The notes: generated from the sequence alone by a model not told the origin. 64,000 nt of DNA from Welwitschia mirabilis (GCA_051453625.1 JBOZIK010000001.1:121706903-121770902), one strand, 5' to 3'. Counted from the first letter of the stretch, positions 1-13,000 are shown. A program made the numbers and translations.

Positions 1-1194
1 TTGAGCAGAGATCATAATGCTTTACAAAGTACTCTGGATTCCTCAATAATTTAACCTAAGCCACATATATAATTAATAATATCTGTTTAGTTTTCTAAAG
101 AAATCATTAATACATTTATCATATTTCATCTTGAGATCTTTAAACTAAGTGATAAGAATCTAAAGCTTAGCTTACTTTATTAGGCTAGTTCCTTTATGAG
201 TAATCTGCAAGATGTCTTATGCTCTTTTTGTAATGGTTAAATCTACTACTCTTTTGAAGTATTTAGGACCTATGGCATAGAAAATGACATTTAGTCCTTT
301 GAAGTTATAAGATGATACTAACTTTTTGTTAGATGCCCATTTGTCCTTGCTCTTTAGAGTAGTTAACTTGGTTATAGGATTCTACATAGTAGGAAGACAA
401 TATTTATTAGTAATAGATTCCCATATTTCAAGGTCTATGAATTAAACAAAGACCCTTATTTTTGCCTTTTAATACCATAGTTAATTTCATAAAAGAGGGA
501 AGGACTTGTAACAGAATTTTCTTTCAAGGGCTAACTCATTTTTTAAGGTTGATTGGAGTAGAGATTTATTAGGATCTATTATTCAACCTTGTTATGATAT
601 CAATTGAAAGTTACGAATCAACCCTAGAGGGGGATGAATAGGTTTTAGTATGGAAATTCATCCTCTTCAAAACCTATAACTAAAACAAAAAGTATACAAA
701 CACATGTAAGATATTTTAATGATGTATATACACCACCCTTCAGCCCTTTAGAACTCCTATTCCTAGCTAGCATATATTAACTTCAAAGATTGGTTTTCAA
801 GCTCATATAAACTTATTTCAACATCAGAGGATTTTATGGCTAATCCATAACCATAATAGAAAGAAATAGATTGACTGCACAAATACATAGATATGCTTCC
901 AAATGGTACAATAAGCTCTCATAATAGATAGTGTAACAAAAACCTCAAAAAAAAATCTAAACTCATAGTTCATTTAGATACAAAGATTGATTGGTGTGAT
1001 AGTTTTCTTCTTGTTTTTGTTTATGTAACTAAAGAGTTATCTTCCTTTTAAATAAAGAAATTACACAAGGTAACCATTGAAAGAAGAGAAGTAAATTATT
1101 GTACAACATTTTATACTTTTTGGATGAACCGTTATAAATGTAATAGTTATATTTGTAATACGTATGGTCGACTATAAAATAATATCGATCACCT
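1..1194. other. AT-rich non-coding DNA, no gene seen
   Basis: No reading frame, RNA gene or retrotransposon protein motif is visible in this stretch. One landmark is the short string CTAGAGGGGGATGAATAGG near 624-642. A related string, AGAGAAGGGGTGAATAAG, occurs near 2124. From memory, similar 'gagggggtgaatagg' strings are common in dispersed plant repeats, so the region is probably old transposon DNA, but I cannot name the family. Confidence 0.5.
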
Positions 1195-1715
1195 TAGTAT
1201 CTGGTCACCCTTCTTTATTTACTTTAGTCACCTGTGTTTGTCATAGATTTCTTAATATGGAATAGATGAACTTTTGGTTATCCTTATGTTAATATACTGT
1301 TGAGCTTACTTAGGTCTTCCTTACTTGATAAATCAGTCAAAATTATGAAGGTAGATTTTGAACAGTATGTAGTCACCCTTAACTAAGTTGTTTGATTGTC
1401 CTTACTATCAAGAGACTAAACTTTCACAAATTGTCATGCGATCGCCCTTGTCTAACTTTTCTATTAGCATTACTATCATGAGACTGAACTCAGTATATTA
1501 TAATATGGTTGCCCTTGACTTTATGAGAGATTTCTTGTGTTTATCCTAGTTTGTTATAGAATTTTAGATGGGGTCACCTGAGGCAATTTACATGGTTTGG
1601 TTTTCTTTTTGATTTAGCAATCTGGTCATCTAGTAGATTAGTGGTGGTTGCTTGAACCTAAAGCAGTTTATATTTCTTAATAGCCCCGTCACCCAGAGAT
1701 GTGAATCAGTCATCT
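1195..1715. repeat. Degenerate array of GTCACC-type motifs, ~66 bp spacing
   Basis: Variants of the core GGTCACCCTT recur through this stretch, near 1202, 1228, 1372, 1440, 1506, 1573, 1624, 1687 and 1706. Several are spaced 62-68 bp apart. The cores sit in otherwise AT-rich DNA. The design resembles the GGGGTCAACC arrays inside the copia LTRs at 23.4-24.1 and 31.4-32.1 kb, but on the other strand and in a different sequence. It could be part of an LTR or a decayed minisatellite. No coding potential is seen. Confidence 0.45.
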
Positions 1716-2710
1716 GATATTGGAAAATCTCTGCATAATAACAAACTACAAAAACTCATTAAATTAATCAATGATAATAGGTTTTCAAAAAGAATAAAGA
1801 GCATTTTTAGCTTTAGAGTCATACATAAATTCACCTTTTTCTTCATTTATCTAGTCTTTCTTTTTCTTGATTTGAGTAGTGGTATTTCCTATAGCATGTC
1901 TAATAATCTCCATAGGATCTGTGTAACCTTCTTCAATGCTCTACCATAATTGAAACTTAAAAGACTATAAGTATACCTACATTCTCATCGTTTAGTAGGC
2001 ATAGTTTATCCCATCAAAGAGTGGAGGTCTAATGGATGACACTCTTTTTATGTTCACTTAAGGAAGTTACTTCTTTTTATGAGTAGCTATTCTAATACCA
2101 CTTAAGAATCAATTTAAACTCAAAGAGAAGGGGTGAATAAGTTCCACTAAATAAAACATTAAAATCAACTAAAATAAAAAGCACAATAAAAGACCTTACT
2201 AAATAATATGGTTCCTTAACCTGACACATCTACACATAAAGGGTAGCTTCTATTCATACCTTTAAATATTCTTGACTTGTAAGAAATAGTATTTTTGTGG
2301 CACACTACCAACCTTACAATAAGTAAGAATCTCCTTGAAAGGTAGCACTTTATTTTCCTCAAATAAATAGTGGCTTTTCTAGGGAAACCATAAAGCTACA
2401 TAATAATGAAAATATCCTCACAAGGTAGCACTCTCTCCCCCATAAGGAAATAATGGTTTTCTAGCTAACCAATAATATTACATTTAACAAGTGCCAAAAA
2501 GCATAATAAATAATGCACACCCCTATAAGAATTACCTTAAAAATTATTTGATATTTTAAGAAATGAACTTTATAATAGTATTCAATAATAAGATAGTCCA
2601 TAATATAAACTAAAAAATACAACACAACGACAATCCTGAAGATTTACTTTGATATAGATGTAAGATCCTTGAAGTTATTATTATTGTCACAAGTATGGAT
2701 GAAGAATAAA
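1716..2710. other. Unassigned AT-rich non-coding DNA
   Basis: An 82-codon open frame at 1701-1949 has no recognisable motif and is rich in Phe, Ile and Leu, as expected by chance in DNA of this composition. I therefore do not call it a gene. The rest holds nothing recognisable. Confidence 0.45.
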
Positions 2711-3565
2711 GTAATGAAGATCCAAGTCTGACAGATGAAACAATGCAAGCTCCTTATCAATGGATCCTTTTGTTTCTTCATGAGAGGTTTCCTTAAGTCG
2801 TGCTTTTAGAGATCTGTATATTTGATTAATTCAATGAAGTATCAAAAGTTCTTCTTTGATTCTTGACATCGATGCTTTTTAACATTGAGGAAGATCTAGC
2901 CGTTGGAACTTGAAAGGTAGTCATTTGATTCTAGAACTACCTTATAATAGATAGCTAACATCTATGTTCTGGGCACGTATTTTTGTTTTTAGTTGACATG
3001 AACTCTATTTTGAGACATCTTGAATTTTTAGACATCTTCATTCCAAAATTCTTTACTTTTTTAAATGTCTTGAGTCAACTTGCTCAAATTATAATGAATT
3101 TTGTATTGTAATATTCTTTGGTCTTCATGATCATGAATATGTTGTATACAAGTTGATAGTTTACTTGAAATTTGGGATATTAGTCAAAAAAAAAATTTAC
3201 TCCATTACTAGTTTTGACTTAGGTCAAATGTCTTCAAATTTGTAGATGTATTCATTTGTATTAGGTTCAACTTTTAGTTTAAACGTATTCAATGTGATAG
3301 TTATCTTTTAGTTTGTTACGTATTTTCTAGTACATGTAAGACTTATTTAAATTCTCAGGCATCTTCATATGAGACATCTTCAATTTTTTGGACGTATTCA
3401 AACTATTAATTTTGCAGTTTAGCATTAATCATTTTCATGAGATATTGTCTTTAAAAGTCCATCATGGTTTAGTTCTTATCATGGTCTAATATTCCTATAA
3501 TAACCTATCTACATACTAACATAAAATATTTGATAAGTGGAATCCTTAAAACTAAATTTTCCAAT
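2711..3565. repeat. Diverged ~0.85 kb repeat, copy 1
   Basis: This block aligns by eye over its whole length with 3901-4753. Both begin GTAATGAAGATC and run through matching landmarks (TTGATTNATTCAATGAAGT, CATTTGATTCTA-like, AGACATCTT repeats). Both finish near AAAATATTTGAYAAGTG followed by an AAAACTA tract. I estimate roughly 70% identity, so the duplication is old. The right half contains several AGACATCTTCA-type short repeats. The two copies could be LTRs of one element or a tandem duplication. The N gap between them prevents a decision. Confidence 0.65.
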
Positions 3566-3800
3566 AGTGCATGATATTGAATTAAAAATCTTCAGATTCA
3601 CATTTTATGACTTACTAGAATAAAATTCTTCTTCTTTTTTTTCTTTTTTTTCCTTTTTGCTTTTTTTTAGTAATTTATGATATATAATTATAGCCTTACT
3701 AACTAGCTATGTCTCATATGACTCATGGGGTATAACAGTCCCTCAATTTTTAGTTTTTATAATTTGCTTTTCTAATCATAATGAGAAGAGTGCAACCACT

Positions 3801-3900
3801 NNNNNNNNNNNNNNNNNNNNNNNNNNNNNNNNNNNNNNNNNNNNNNNNNNNNNNNNNNNNNNNNNNNNNNNNNNNNNNNNNNNNNNNNNNNNNNNNNNNN
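3801..3900. other. Assembly gap (100 N)
   Basis: This is a run of exactly 100 N, probably a placeholder of unknown true length. It lies directly before copy 2 of the 0.85 kb repeat, so the assembly probably broke because of the repeat. Confidence 0.95.
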
Positions 3901-4753
3901 GTAATGAAGATCTAAGTTCAAGAGATGAAAACAATGGTAGCTATTGACAAGGAATCCTTTGATTTCTTTATGATAGGTTCCCTTAACTTATGCTTTCGAA
4001 GATCTATATACTTGATTGATTCAATGAAGTGTTAAAGTTCTTTTTTAATTATTGATATTGATGCTTTATAATGATGAAAAAGCTCTATTCATTTAAGTTT
4101 GAAAGATAGTTATTTGATTCTATAACCACTATAAAATAAATAGTTAATGTCTATGATCTAGGTGTATAATATTTTTTTAAAAATAAATGTGAAATTTGGT
4201 CTAAGAAGTCTTGATCTATACACATATTTATTTCAAATGTCTTTACTTTTATAGCGTCTTAAGTCAACTTATCGATATTATAATGAATTTTACATTATAA
4301 CATTATTGGATCTCTATGATTATGAATTCATAATGTACAAGTTCATAGCTCACCTAAAATGTAAAATATAAGTTAAAATTAAAATTACTTTGTTATATAT
4401 TTTAGCTGAATATAGACATCTTAAACTTTGTAGATGTCTTCATCTATATTAGATTCAACTTTGAATTTAGTCATCTTAAATATAATAGATGTCTTTTTAT
4501 CTATCACTAAACTCTAGTACATTTAAAACATCTTCAGATTTTTATACATCTTCATTTAAGATGTTTTTTATTTTTTAGACATCTTTAAACTATTAATTTA
4601 GTAGTCTAGCATCTGATCCCTTTAGTAAGATGTTTCCTCTAAGGATCCATTATGATCTTGTAACTATTAAGTTTTGATTGACTTGTAATAACCCATATAC
4701 ATAATGATACAAAATATTTGACAAGTGAAATCATCAAAACTAGATTTTTTAAA
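3901..4753. repeat. Diverged ~0.85 kb repeat, copy 2
   Basis: Partner of 2711-3565, in direct orientation. It starts immediately after the gap with GTAATGAAGATC. The AGACATCTT-type motifs recur near 4430-4600, as in copy 1. No open frame or protein motif is seen. Confidence 0.65.
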
Positions 4754-5884
4754 ATAAATCATTACCTTCATCTACCTCCTTTTATGCATAACCTTTAGAT
4801 ACCTATCTATAATGAATTAACTTATAAGTGTCTAAATATTTATCTTACAAAAGTTTATTTTGAATGGCTTTATTAAGGTTCTTAATTTAGATGCTATGAA
4901 AATCTTATAGTTAATAAATAATAGTTGAGACTATGTCATTAATTACTAATATACTCTCGGTACGATAAAAGCAATTGAGTAAGAAGATCATCTCAATTAA
5001 GAGATGTATCATCCCTTTACCTTTAGCTAAGTTATTTCTTAGCATGCTTTTTTAGTTAAGATCTTTTTCTTTAATTAATCATCTATTCATTTGGTCCTAT
5101 GTTAAATCACTTTTGAGTTTTTATTAAAGTAGTTATTTTAAACTTTTAAGCATTTATGATGATAAGATTGAATTTCACATAATCTTAAAACATCTTCATG
5201 TCTATAACCTATAGTATTTTAAGTTATTTTATATTAGCATCAATCATGTTAAATTTGATACTTATCTTTAGCTATGAACTTTATAGTTTATCATTCTAAT
5301 TATTAATTAATGTTTTAGGAAAAAAAAAGAAGAATCCAAGCTAATTAGTCAAGAAGAAAAAGAAAAAAATAAAAAAATCATGATGTCCTATTATAAGTAA
5401 ACTGAGCAAATATTCCTAAGAGAGACCTTTGGTAGTGTGATATGGTAGCTATGAGAACTCCACTAGGGTGTTAGTTGATCATGATCTAGATTTGACTTAT
5501 GGATTATTACACTTTTGGTAGTGGTTACACTCTCCTCATCATGATGGACAGTGTTCTCTAAACACCTCATTGGCTTGATTTTCCCATTAAAACTTTTAAA
5601 ACAAGAAAAAAAAAAAGAAAAGGAAGTTCCCTTGAAGGCTTTATTCATGTATGCTTATTTTTGTAATTTGTGAATTCACCCTAATAATTTGGAATGTTAT
5701 CTAGAGTTCTTAGACTCCTTAAGGATTTAAAACCATAAAATTTAATTTTCCATTAATGCTTATCATAATATCTATATCTAGGATTTCATGAGTTTTTAAA
5801 ATAAAGTCACATATTAAACCAAATTTAAAATCCCTTGTTTATGCACTAGAAAACCTCATAAACAGTTTATGCTAGAAGGAGGAT
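4754..5884. other. Gypsy-type non-coding interior with a conserved block
   Basis: No gene is seen. The part at about 5320-5560 matches 21330-21560 in order and spacing. Each has a purine-rich AAGAAG tract, then GATCATGAT or CATGATGTCC, a CTAAGAGAGA/CTTGAGAGGA segment, GAACTCCA, GGTGTTAGTTNATCATG or its equivalent, and finally a CACTCTCCTCATCATGA-like string. The second copy lies inside the gypsy element at 15.7-34.2 kb. This stretch is therefore probably the non-coding interior of a related element whose integrase remnant follows. The 61-codon minus frame at 5463-5648 lies in this block and shows no known domain. Confidence 0.5.
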
Positions 5885-6150
5885 GTTAAACCTAGTTAAA
5901 CTTAATCAAACCTAGTCGGACTAAGTCTCACTCAATTGATAACATCATAATAGTTAAAGAACAACTTATTCAAATTTAGTTAAATGGTTAAATTTATTCA
6001 AACTTATTTAAAGGAAGTTAAACAAACTCAATTAAATTAGTCAACAATAGTGAATTCCAATCAAACTTAGTCAAACTAAGTCGACTCATCAAATTTTGTT
6101 TAAACTTAGTTAAATTATTGTTAAACCAATCACATCATCTATCATCAAGG
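5885..6150. repeat. Short-motif cluster (TAGTTAAACT / TAGTCAAACT)
   Basis: The motif family AGTTAAACTTAGTCAAACTA, with many variants, recurs about a dozen times here, including CTAGTTAAACTTAATCAAAC near 5892 and CTTAGTCAAACTAAGTCGAC near 6067. The spacing is irregular. It lies directly upstream of the gypsy integrase pseudogene and looks like a decayed minisatellite. Confidence 0.5.
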
Positions 6151-6244
6151 GACATTTAAACTAATCCACTACTTATGAGAAGAAAAATCTTATAAATACC
6201 AATCATTTATTGCCTCTTTTTGTGCTTATTAATTCATTTAAAAT

Positions 6245-7546
6245 TAATAAAAATTATCTTAATAAAAATTTATTTGCTATAAATATTTTACCTTGTTATG
6301 CTAAAATTGAAAATTTTAAATCTTGTGGTAAAATTCCTAGTAATATGTCTTATTATGACCAAAAGAAATTTCTATCTTAATAACATAAATTTCTTTGGGA
6401 ATTACCTCCTTTATTTAAATGTTATACTATTTAGTTCTTTTGAAGTTGTATACATAAAAATGAAATGATATGGTATTTGTAGTGGTCTTTTTAGTGGAAA
6501 GAAAACTACATCTAAAGTATTAAATGCTAGCTTCTTTTGGTTTACTCTTTTTAAAAATGCTAATGAATTATGTAAATCATGTAATAAATACCAAAGAATA
6601 AATAGAATTAGTAGATGAAATGAAATTCTTCTTCAATCTATCATTGTTTGTGAACCTTTTGATGTTTAGGATATTGATTTCATTAGACAATTTCCACCCT
6701 CTTTAGGTAATGTTTATAATTTTATTTGTATGGATTATGTGTTTAAATGGATAGAAGCCAAGGCTTGTAAAGATTATAATGTTAAGACTATTTTTAGAGT
6801 TTTGAAAAATTATGATATATCCCATTTTGGTCATCCTAAAGTAATAGTGATCACAAAACCTATTTTTGTAACAAAATATTTAGGTACCTTATGATCAAAT
6901 GTGAAATTACTCATAAAGTTGCTACTACTTATCATTCTTAAACCAATGGCCAAGCTAAAGTAACTAACCATTAGCTTATTAGAATTCTTCAAAAAATAGT
7001 TAGTACTAATAGAAAATAGGGGTTACTAAAATTTTTTGATTCATTATGGGTTTATTAGAAAACTTTAAAACTCTCATTGGCATGACTTCTTTCAAAGTCA
7101 TTTATGATAAATAATGTATTCTTCCTATTGAGATAGAACGTTAAGATTTTGATGTCATTCATAAACTTAATCTTTGTTTTGAAAAATGTGCTAAACATAT
7201 ATTAGATCAATTAAATGAATCTAATGAAATAAGATTAAGTGCTTATAATAATCAAGTTCTTATTAAAAAATGAATGAAATATTATCATGATTTGGTCATT
7301 ATTAGGAAAACTTTTCATGTGGTTGATAAAGTTTTGCTTTTTAATTTTTCATTTTCATTTTTTCTTAGAAATTTAAAGTCTAAATGGAAAGGTGACTTTG
7401 TCATTATTCATGTTTTTCATTTTACAACTATTAATATTGAATATTCTTAAAATGGTAATATTCAATGAGTAAATAGAACTAAAATCAAGTTATTTAATGA
7501 TCAAAATTTAAATGGGGTTGATATCTATTTTGATTCATCTTTGAAC
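6245..7546 (+). pseudogene. Ty3/gypsy integrase pseudogene (RNase H-integrase linker to C-terminal domain)
   Basis: Broken remains of a gypsy-type pol polyprotein C-terminus, which would insert element cDNA into host chromosomes. Reading frames pieced across stops show, in order: the linker after RNase H (PCYAKIENF, near 6290); the integrase zinc finger, of which CKSCNKYQR is clear at about 6571-6597 while the His pair is eroded; and the catalytic core (DIDFIRQFPPSLGNVYNFI, then DYVFKWIEAKAC). The first catalytic Asp (6676-6678) survives. The second, normally in SDxGxHF, reads TKP. The Glu of the TNGQAE motif reads Lys (TNGQAKV). The C-terminal part (RKTFHVVDKVLLF, KWKGDFVI) matches the usual 'RKTFxVGQKVLL ... 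W.GPFVV' module. A Trp-to-stop occurs at 6667 and a Gln-to-stop before TNGQ. No RT/RNase H is recognisable upstream. The integrase type suits a Tat/Athila non-chromovirus lineage rather than a chromovirus. Confidence 0.9.
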
Positions 7547-8454
7547 GTAAATATGATAAAATCTAAAAAAACCAAAAGATAAAAAAATTATTTGTATTTC
7601 TTTATTTCGTTTAAAACTTTTAAGAATATTGGTATCTTTTAGATGATAAAATAAGAGATATAGGTCTCATAGTTATATTCAGAAGGGTTACAAGCTTTGA
7701 GAGGATTGACTTTTGTCTATTTTTTAAACAGTATTAACCCAAAAATATTTTTAGCTTTTGTTTTTGAATTTTTCCTTTTCCATCTTTTTTAAATAAATTA
7801 TGATCAAGCTATGTAATTTTCACCTTAAAATCCTAGTTTCATTTAGTTGGAGAATATAACTAGTTTTTTTCTAAGTTTTAAACTTTCATCTTTATAAATA
7901 TTTTGTATTTAATACTATATTAGTTTCTGTATGATAGTGTATGTACTTCACATGTGAAATCTGTAAAATTCACTTTCTTATATAACAATGTTTTATAATA
8001 TGATATTATGGGTATGCTTCTAGTTTATCTAGCTTGTGTATACATTTTTCTTTTATTTTGTAATGGAATACAATGTAATAAAAATTTCATCTTTTGTTTT
8101 TGAATAAAATGTTGAAGTTTCTTATATGTGCATTTATTTATTATATTCCATGACATATATACATTATTATGATTTTGTTATTATTAGTACTACTTCTTTA
8201 TATATTGTATTATTTATAGGACTAGCATTTAGATACACAATCATTCACTTAAGCTACAAACATCTTGATGGTTCATTCACAAGGCTTGGTAAATGATTTA
8301 ATTCCTAATCATTAAGTAAATGATAAATGTCATTAGATATTCTAATGATAGGTCTGATGCAATATTCTATTGAATAAAATCTTGATTATTAGTAAACTAT
8401 ATTATTCTTATCATCATTACTTACATGAGACATACAAGAAGACTAGCTGGGGGA
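7547..8454 (+). other. Post-integrase non-coding tail of the gypsy element, ending in a PPT-like tract
   Basis: No protein motif is seen after the integrase. The stretch ends in AGCTGGGGGA (8445-8454), a purine-rich string in the position expected for the polypurine tract that primes plus-strand synthesis just before a 3' LTR. That role is inferred from position and from the LTR-like sequence that follows. Confidence 0.45.
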
Positions 8455-10100
8455 TGTGATGAAGCCTATATTTTGAACAAAATAAGATATGAATAGTTAA
8501 TATTTTACATTAATTTTTGAACTTTTATACTACATTTAAAAGTATTTTTTTACTTTTTAGATGGAAAGCACCTTAATCACTTGATAAGATCAAAATGATG
8601 CATTATGATCCAGCTTAAGGCTCCTCACAATGCTTGTGATCAGATCATGGATGACTACTTCGATGTTAAAGCTATATAGATAATTCATACTTTCTTTTTC
8701 ATCACCATATATTATCCTCTTACTAATATAGTGATTCTGACTTATTTTAACACTAGATTCATGACTTTGGATGACATTACAACTTTTAAGACATTAATAC
8801 CTTAGAAAATTGCATTTTAAGAGCCATAATCTATTTATTTCTAGTCATTTTTTAAGTCAAAATTGATAAATTTATGTGTTATAATATTAAAGAATAAAAT
8901 TAAATTAAGTTGTTTTTTGAATTTTTAATAGTTATATATGAAATCACTTATGGCATTGCAATGCCAATTCTAAGAGTAAAATGGTGCTACATTGCCTTAT
9001 GATAGTTGAGCTAAATCAAACATGCATCACATGTGAATTCTTAAAGGTTTTGATAACTCCTAAACTTGCAACTAATCCTAGAGCACCTATAAAGGTCCCC
9101 CCTAGTGCGCATACTAGAATCAACTTATTATTACACCTTTATAATGCCATTTTTGCCATTCTAAAGCTTTGGAAGAAGATTCTTCATCATTTCTCTCTCA
9201 TTTTTCTTTATTTCCAAGTTGATCTTCTCTTTATATCAACTTTGAAAACCTTTTAAATTCCTTGTTATTATCTTTTGATGTCACTCAAAACTATTTTTAT
9301 CCTTCTAAACCCTTTCATAATCCATTTTACATCATCTTTTCTTTCATTTCCATTCATCTAGAGGGCATTCCAAGGGTGATGAAGTACATGTGATCAAGTT
9401 GTATAGGAGGAGGAGAAAGCATTAAATCTTATAAGAAATTAGATGGAGAACTAATGAAAAGGATTGTGAATTCTTATGAAACCAATAAGTTTTTCTTTCT
9501 TTATGTTTTTCATTCTTTGTATTACTTGATTTATGTATGTTTATCATGATTTTCTTCAATGTAATTAAACTACTTATAGCTTGTAACATAAATACTGTTA
9601 ATTAGATTATAGAACAATTAGTAACTTTCATAGAAATCTAATTTTTTACATGTTTGATCACTCTTTGGTGAAAGAAATCATGTGTTTTGTTTTTTTCTCT
9701 TCTTTCCTCCATTCTTTTCATTTTCTAATACATTTCTCATGATTTTATTTTTCTTCTAAAATAATTCATGCTAAATCTCTATTCTATTATCTCTAATAGT
9801 AGTAGAATTTTCTAAAAATAAGTGAGTTATGCTTTTTAGAAACTAAAATTACTCTCTTTTGCAATAATTCTTCTCTCTCTTCTTTCTCCTTTCTCAAAAT
9901 CAAAGTAGAATTGTTAATTTTAGAAGTTGCTTCAGCCATAACGTTGTCTCTGAAACTCCTATACTTCTAAAATTTTATTAGTATCTTCTTTTCATCAGTT
10001 AGAAACTTTTTTACTCAAAGTGTTAAAATCCACTCTCGACTCGTAAAACCATTTTTTGACCATTTTTAATCTTAGTTGCAATTTTAGAAAATGCATGGAC
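8455..10100 (+). repeat. Probable gypsy 3' LTR (right end uncertain)
   Basis: It begins TGTGATGAAGCC directly after a purine-rich tract downstream of the integrase pseudogene, as a 3' LTR would. A promoter-like CCTATAAAGG lies about 630 bp in. It is followed by a pyrimidine-rich stretch, as in many plant gypsy LTR leaders. No second copy of this LTR is present in the window and no clear terminal CA plus target duplication is seen, so the right boundary is only a guess. The 91-codon frame at 8981-9256 spans the TATA region, has no known domain and is not called as a gene. Confidence 0.4.
9086..9095 (+). promoter_or_regulatory. TATA-box-like element in the LTR
   Basis: CCTATAAAGG is followed by a C-rich patch (TCCCCCCTAG), typical of the transcription start region of plant gypsy LTRs. 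Assignment rests on the motif and its place in a probable LTR. Confidence 0.45.
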
Positions 10101-13000
10101 TATCAAATCTTATGTTTTTTAATTTTGCATAGTAATTTCCACAATAATTTTTTATTTTTTTAGAAATTTAAAATTATATCTTGTAGTAGTTTTTGAGTAC
10201 TTTAAGATATGAAATCTAGTTTTGCTCAAGTTTTTTATTTTACTTAATATTCTCTATCAAATTAGAATTGATTATAATTTTTACAGTTTTTCTAGATGAA
10301 CTATTTTTGATATGTCGTAATCAATTCTACTTAATCTTAAATATTTAGTTTTAGAAACTTATTTTATGGAATATTATGAGTATTTTAAGGGTTCTAAATT
10401 TTTTTAAGTTTATTTCTCTAAAGTTTCTCTCTTTCTTTTCTCTCTCTTCTTCATTTCTTCTCATTTTATGAATTAAAATAACTTGAAGTTAACTAGGATT
10501 ACTTTGATTTAATAAACATTATTATCTAATTTTTATTAATTACTACTAATTTAAATCCTCATTTTGATGTTTCAATTATTTTATAATTCATTTTATGATT
10601 AAGTAAAGAGTTATTTTCAAGTCATGTATGTTGCAATTTAACAAAACTCTATCTTTATGAATAGTTTACCTAATTAATTTAAAAAATCTAAATCTAAAAG
10701 TGTTATATTTTGATTTTAAATTGATGAAAATTTTAAGTATAATTAATTATAATTTTTTAATTATCTAATTACATCTATTTAATATGAATTAAAGTCACCA
10801 CCTTTTCAAGAAAAATTATTTCTATATATGAAAATGACTTAGGTAAATTTGAATGTTTAAACTCTTTTGCTTATTCATGTGAATTCTAAATTAACCTTAG
10901 AATCTTATGAACATTCTTAAAATATTAATACTTCTTATTTTATTGCATTTCTAATTTTACATCTTATGAAATTATGCTTTTACACATGTTATTTTTCATC
11001 ATTGTTTTATATCATGTGTATTAAATTAGTTATGTGTCACTTAAAATAAATAGTTATTTTATCATAAAAAGTAATAGTTTGATAGGCAACTTTAATATTT
11101 TCATAAGTATTTATGTCAAGTGTTTCATTAGTTTAATACTCATGTGCTTACACTATATTTGCAATTCGACCTAGGAGATTTCTTTTTTATATAATTTGAA
11201 CTTTTTATAATTAATTTTCTTTCCCTAAATCGAATTATCATGTTAAGTAAATAATTATTTTTTTGAAGGCTCGAAGCATGATCTATTAATTTTAAAAATT
11301 GAGTTCTTACCTTCTTTAATTCTATACATATAGTTTATTACCAATTGATTCCTCTAAAAAATGCATGCATTCCCTTTATGTTTTATCAATTGATTTCTAT
11401 ATGGTTTGATCCTTATTTTTTTAAAAAAGTGCAATGTAATAACTATGTTGGAATATTTATCTTTTTAGCATAAGGATAAATGTAAAGTAAAGAACTATAT
11501 TCTACTTGAAGTAATTGATTTAGTGAAGCCTCTTTTCTTAAGGGGGTTTTTACCACTTACCCTTATGTAAACTTAATTATTTAAATAGTTTCTCTTTTCC
11601 AAAATCTATAACTTTATTTTACTTCAACTTTTCATCATGTAGTATGTTTAAGCATTTTAAGATTTTGTAATTTATGGGTGATCAATTATATTTTAGCTAA
11701 TTAAAAGCATTCAAATACCTATAAACTTTCATTCTAGAAGAGGAAAATATGCTTCATTAAGTTATTCATATTATATGATTTGTCTCTTTATTAACTTCAT
11801 TTTTATTCAGGTTGTAAGTCATTAGTACTTTAATAATGCATAAGTTACTTCCATATTTGTCTTAAAAAAATAAATAAGAGAAAAATAAAAATGAAATATT
11901 AATTTATACTGTAGAAGCACTTTTGATGATTGTTCCTAAACTACTTAGGGAATTACTTCCCAAAGGGAAAAGCTACTTAATGGCCTATGTCATATTTAAT
12001 GATTTCTATCACTAGTGATAAAAGCTAGATTAGTGTTTTAGAAATGAGCACTCTATAATGAAAGGAATTTAAGTTAAAAAAAGGTACACCTCGAAGTATG
12101 TTATGATTATCTCATTATTGGAAATTATTAGTTTGCAATCACTTTTTAAGTTGATGATTAAGACTATATGTAGGATGTGTCAATTTTAATTAATAAAATA
12201 TCATTTTTATCCATGCTATTTAAACAAAACCATGATGTTTTACTAATTAAAAATCATGTATCTTTAATTGTAAATGAGAGACTACTAGTAAGTGATTAAC
12301 TTCAAGTATAATATGTTTTAATGTAATTTGTCTATTTCCATTCATTAAATTAGATAATTTTAAAGTTGTTAATCATAATTTTTCTATTTATTATAGGACC
12401 ATAGCATTAGAGTAATCATTTTGATCTTTTAAAAAATATTTGAACTCCTTTTTCTTTCAAATAAATTATTAGGTTTTGAGAGGTTAGGATTTAGGATGTA
12501 AGTAGTTCAATGCTTGCTTTCATAATGCTTGAGCTTATTTTGGTTTATTTTCTTTTCATTTCTTATTTTATGTTTAGGTGTTTTCATTCTATACTTTATC
12601 TCTAATTCTTGATGAATCTTTTGTAATATTTTAGATACTAAACTACCTTATTCTTATTCTACTAGTTTTTTAACTTTTAATGCATGGATGATCCTACTAG
12701 AGTGTTCATTTATATGAAACTTTCTAGAAGTAATTCATTGGATCTTTTAGAAATATTGTTTTATGTGAAATTATGTTTATGATAAACTTAAATTATATGT
12801 TTGAACTTAATTCATACATAATGATTATTTTGAATGAGATACACTTTGTGTTACTAATGTAATTATCTTAAAGTGTTATATTTCATGTCATATCTGAATT
12901 GACTAGCTTCCATGCTTTTCTGCTCTTTATTAGAAATTAACAAATCCTTAATAGAGGCTATGTTCAACTTGATCATATTTAATGATGTGTTTAAGTATGA
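10101..13000. other. Non-coding repeat DNA related to gypsy interiors
   Basis: No gene is visible. A segment near 11352-11445 (TTTATGTTTTATCAATTGAT, then TTTGATCCTTATTTTTTTAA and AAGTGCAATG) reappears at 20460-20535. Its second half appears again at 20710-20755. Both of those lie inside the gypsy element at 15.7-34.2 kb, so at least part of this stretch is the same type of retrotransposon interior. Pyrimidine-rich tracts (CTCTCTTCTTTCTCC) occur near 9870-9890 and 10430-10460. Confidence 0.45.

Noticed and set aside
8981-9256. 91-codon frame with a mixed composition
   Set aside because: It spans a TATA box and leader inside a probable LTR; no known protein motif.
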